Source: a virus. Taken from it: a DNA stretch of 37,613 nucleotides. Positions within the stretch are counted from its first letter, which is position 1. The number at the start of each line of letters is the position of its first letter. A program made the translations under genes and the position numbers. Location: IMG/VR virus record IMGVR_UViG_3300047332_000042, positions 1-37,613 of that record. One strand, 5' to 3'. The notes beneath the pieces are model-generated. The model was not told the origin of the DNA. It saw nothing but the letters and a program-made list of their open reading frames with translations, and ran no database searches. Shown here in pieces: positions 36,697 to 37,613 of the stretch.

Positions 36697-37131
36697 ATGA
36701 CCACCAAGCAACCGATCCAAATTCGCCAAGGCGATGTCTACCTGATCCCCGTCAAGGCGCTGCCCAAGGGATGCACTCCGATTCATCCCCTGGATGGCAG
36801 GTGTTTTGTGCTCGCATTTGGCGAGACCACCGGTCACGCGCACGCGATTTACGACTTCACGGCCGATGCCGAGGCCGAGAAGGCCGCGAGCGAGGCCATC
36901 GCGAACGCCCAGGCCGGCGCTGTGGCGGATGAGGCCGTCAAGCGCGCGATGAAGCTGCGCACCGCACAGATGTGGGCGTCACCCGATGGCGAGTGGTACC
37001 TCGAAGTGCGGCAGCCGTCGCAGATGCGCCATGAGGAACACGCCGCCCCGACGATCCCGCCCGGCATCTATCACGCGCCGATTCAGGTCGAGGCCAAGTC
37101 CGAAAACATGATCCGACGCGTGCAGGATTGA
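36697..37131 (+). CDS. small 'QGDVYLIPV...GHAH' phage protein, 144 aa
   Basis: RQGDVYLIPVKALPKGCTPI, then LAFGETTGHAHAIYDFTADA, is a well known but uncharacterised phage protein type, and the His residues of TGHAHAI may bind a metal. The C-terminus contains RHEEHAAPTIPPGIYHAPIQ, also typical. It lies just upstream of the DUF6745 gene. Confidence 0.75.
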   Translation: MTTKQPIQIRQGDVYLIPVKALPKGCTPIHPLDGRCFVLAFGETTGHAHAIYDFTADAEAEKAASEAIANAQAGAVADEAVKRAMKLRTAQMWASPDGEWYLEVRQPSQMRHEEHAAPTIPPGIYHAPIQVEAKSENMIRRVQD

Positions 37132-37136
37132 CGGCC

Positions 37137-37613
37137 ATGGTCAAGCGCATCGACAAGCTTACCGACGAGCAGCACGCCCGCATGGCCGCCCACGCCGACC
37201 GCTGGATCGAGGTTGGCCTGCGCACGGGTGCCGCCGATCGCGAGACCTTCGAGATCGCGGCGCGCCGGTGCTACGAATTCGCCGGCATTCCGTGGCCCGG
37301 GCGCGTCGTCTGGGTCCCCTCTCCTCTCGTGATGGCGCTCGCCGCGCCGACGGCTGCGTTGCTGCTTCAGTACAGAAAAAGAGGCGCAAAACGCGGTGCT
37401 GTGGGCCGTGCCGTGGGCGGTGCTGTGGACGATGCTGTGCGCGATGCTGTGGGCGGTGCTGTGGGCCGTGCCGTGGGCGGTGCTGTGGGCCGTGCCGTGG
37501 GCGGTGCTGTGGGCCGTGCCGTGGGCGGTGCTGTGGGCCGTGCCGTGGGCGGTGCTGTGGGCGATGCTGTGGACGGTGCCGTGGACGGTGCCGTGAGCGG
37601 TGCCGTGGGCGGT
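37137..37613 (+). CDS. DUF6745-type protein, N-terminal part (continues at window start)
   Basis: The ATG at 37137 is 5 nt after the previous stop. Residues 1-86 (LTDEQHARMAAHADRWIEVG, PWPGRVVWVPSPLVMALAAP) match the helical start of DUF6745 proteins. From residue 88 the sequence is the 12-bp tandem repeat, 18 units to the edge. The frame ends exactly on a codon boundary and continues in phase at base 1, giving about 479 residues with 32 repeat units if the join is exact. Confidence 0.8.
   Translation, partial: MVKRIDKLTDEQHARMAAHADRWIEVGLRTGAADRETFEIAARRCYEFAGIPWPGRVVWVPSPLVMALAAPTAALLLQYRKRGAKRGAVGRAVGGAVDDAVRDAVGGAVGRAVGGAVGRAVGGAVGRAVGGAVGRAVGGAVGDAVDGAVDGAVSGAVGG
37398..37613 (+). repeat. 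12-bp coding tandem repeat, 18 units (right-edge part)
   Basis: Eighteen units of A-V-x-x coding sequence. In the middle a 24-bp higher-order unit (AVGR-AVGG, GCT then GCC) repeats five times (one near the start of the array, then a run of four). Changes are confined to the silent base of codon 1 and the first two bases of codons 3 and 4. Confidence 0.95.

Noticed and set aside
37398-37613. The 12-bp array as a CRISPR or non-coding satellite
   Set aside because: It is perfectly in frame, has no spacers, and its changes preserve the A-V codons.
1-37613. tRNA genes
   Set aside because: No cloverleaf-like segment with a TTC-type arm was noticed when reading, but no scan could be run.

Overview
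The window reads as an essentially complete genome of a GC-rich, short-tailed (podovirus-like) bacteriophage. Almost every base is coding, and most neighbouring genes overlap by 1 to 4 bases (ATGA, GTGA, TAATG). The two ends of the window fall inside one gene: an open frame starting at 37137 runs off the right edge within a 12-bp tandem repeat, and the left edge opens in the same repeat and the same codon phase and ends at 963. Joined, they give one protein of about 479 residues with the tail of the DUF6745 family, so the molecule is probably circular (or circularly permuted) and was opened in the repeat. The host is likely a GC-rich proteobacterium, possibly a beta-proteobacterium; this rests on general impression and base composition only.

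Layout. (1) 32762-37613, continuing at 1-2051, plus strand: the early operon. It holds a 200-residue unknown protein, many small phage proteins, a RecE-like exonuclease with a RecT annealing protein, a small 'GHAH' protein, the repeat-bearing DUF6745 protein, and more small genes including a zinc-finger-like one. (2) 27000 down to 2101, minus strand: the late operon. In transcription order: two small genes, small terminase, large terminase, a small virion-type protein, portal, two zinc-ribbon proteins, scaffold, major capsid, a second head protein, a rho-independent terminator, head-tail proteins, a tail hub or nozzle-like protein, a GNAT-like protein, several internal/ejection-type proteins, tail fibre proteins, then a lysis set (two membrane proteins, GH24 lysozyme, nested spanins) and the last tail fibre and lectin-like proteins. 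(3) 32620 down to 27505, minus strand: a control and replication operon with a 71-residue Cro/C1-type regulator, a RepA/DnaB-like helicase, a winged-helix protein, a RuvC-like nuclease, a J-domain protein and small zinc-binding proteins.

Regions 1 and 3 diverge from a compact switch at 32621-32761. It has two face-to-face promoters, each TTGACA-17-TAATAT, and each has a palindromic operator touching its -35 box. The leftward transcript appears leaderless. No integrase is visible. A dense cluster of 14 GTCAC/GTGAC repeats lies beside the helicase and looks like a replication origin, so any lysogeny may be plasmid-like.

The most unusual items are: a 39-nt in-frame insertion in the large terminase exactly at the ATPase P-loop, folding in the mRNA sense as a hairpin with a GGAA tetraloop; the GAVG-type repeat array in the DUF6745 gene; the GTCAC cluster embedded in coding sequence; and the symmetric leaderless switch.
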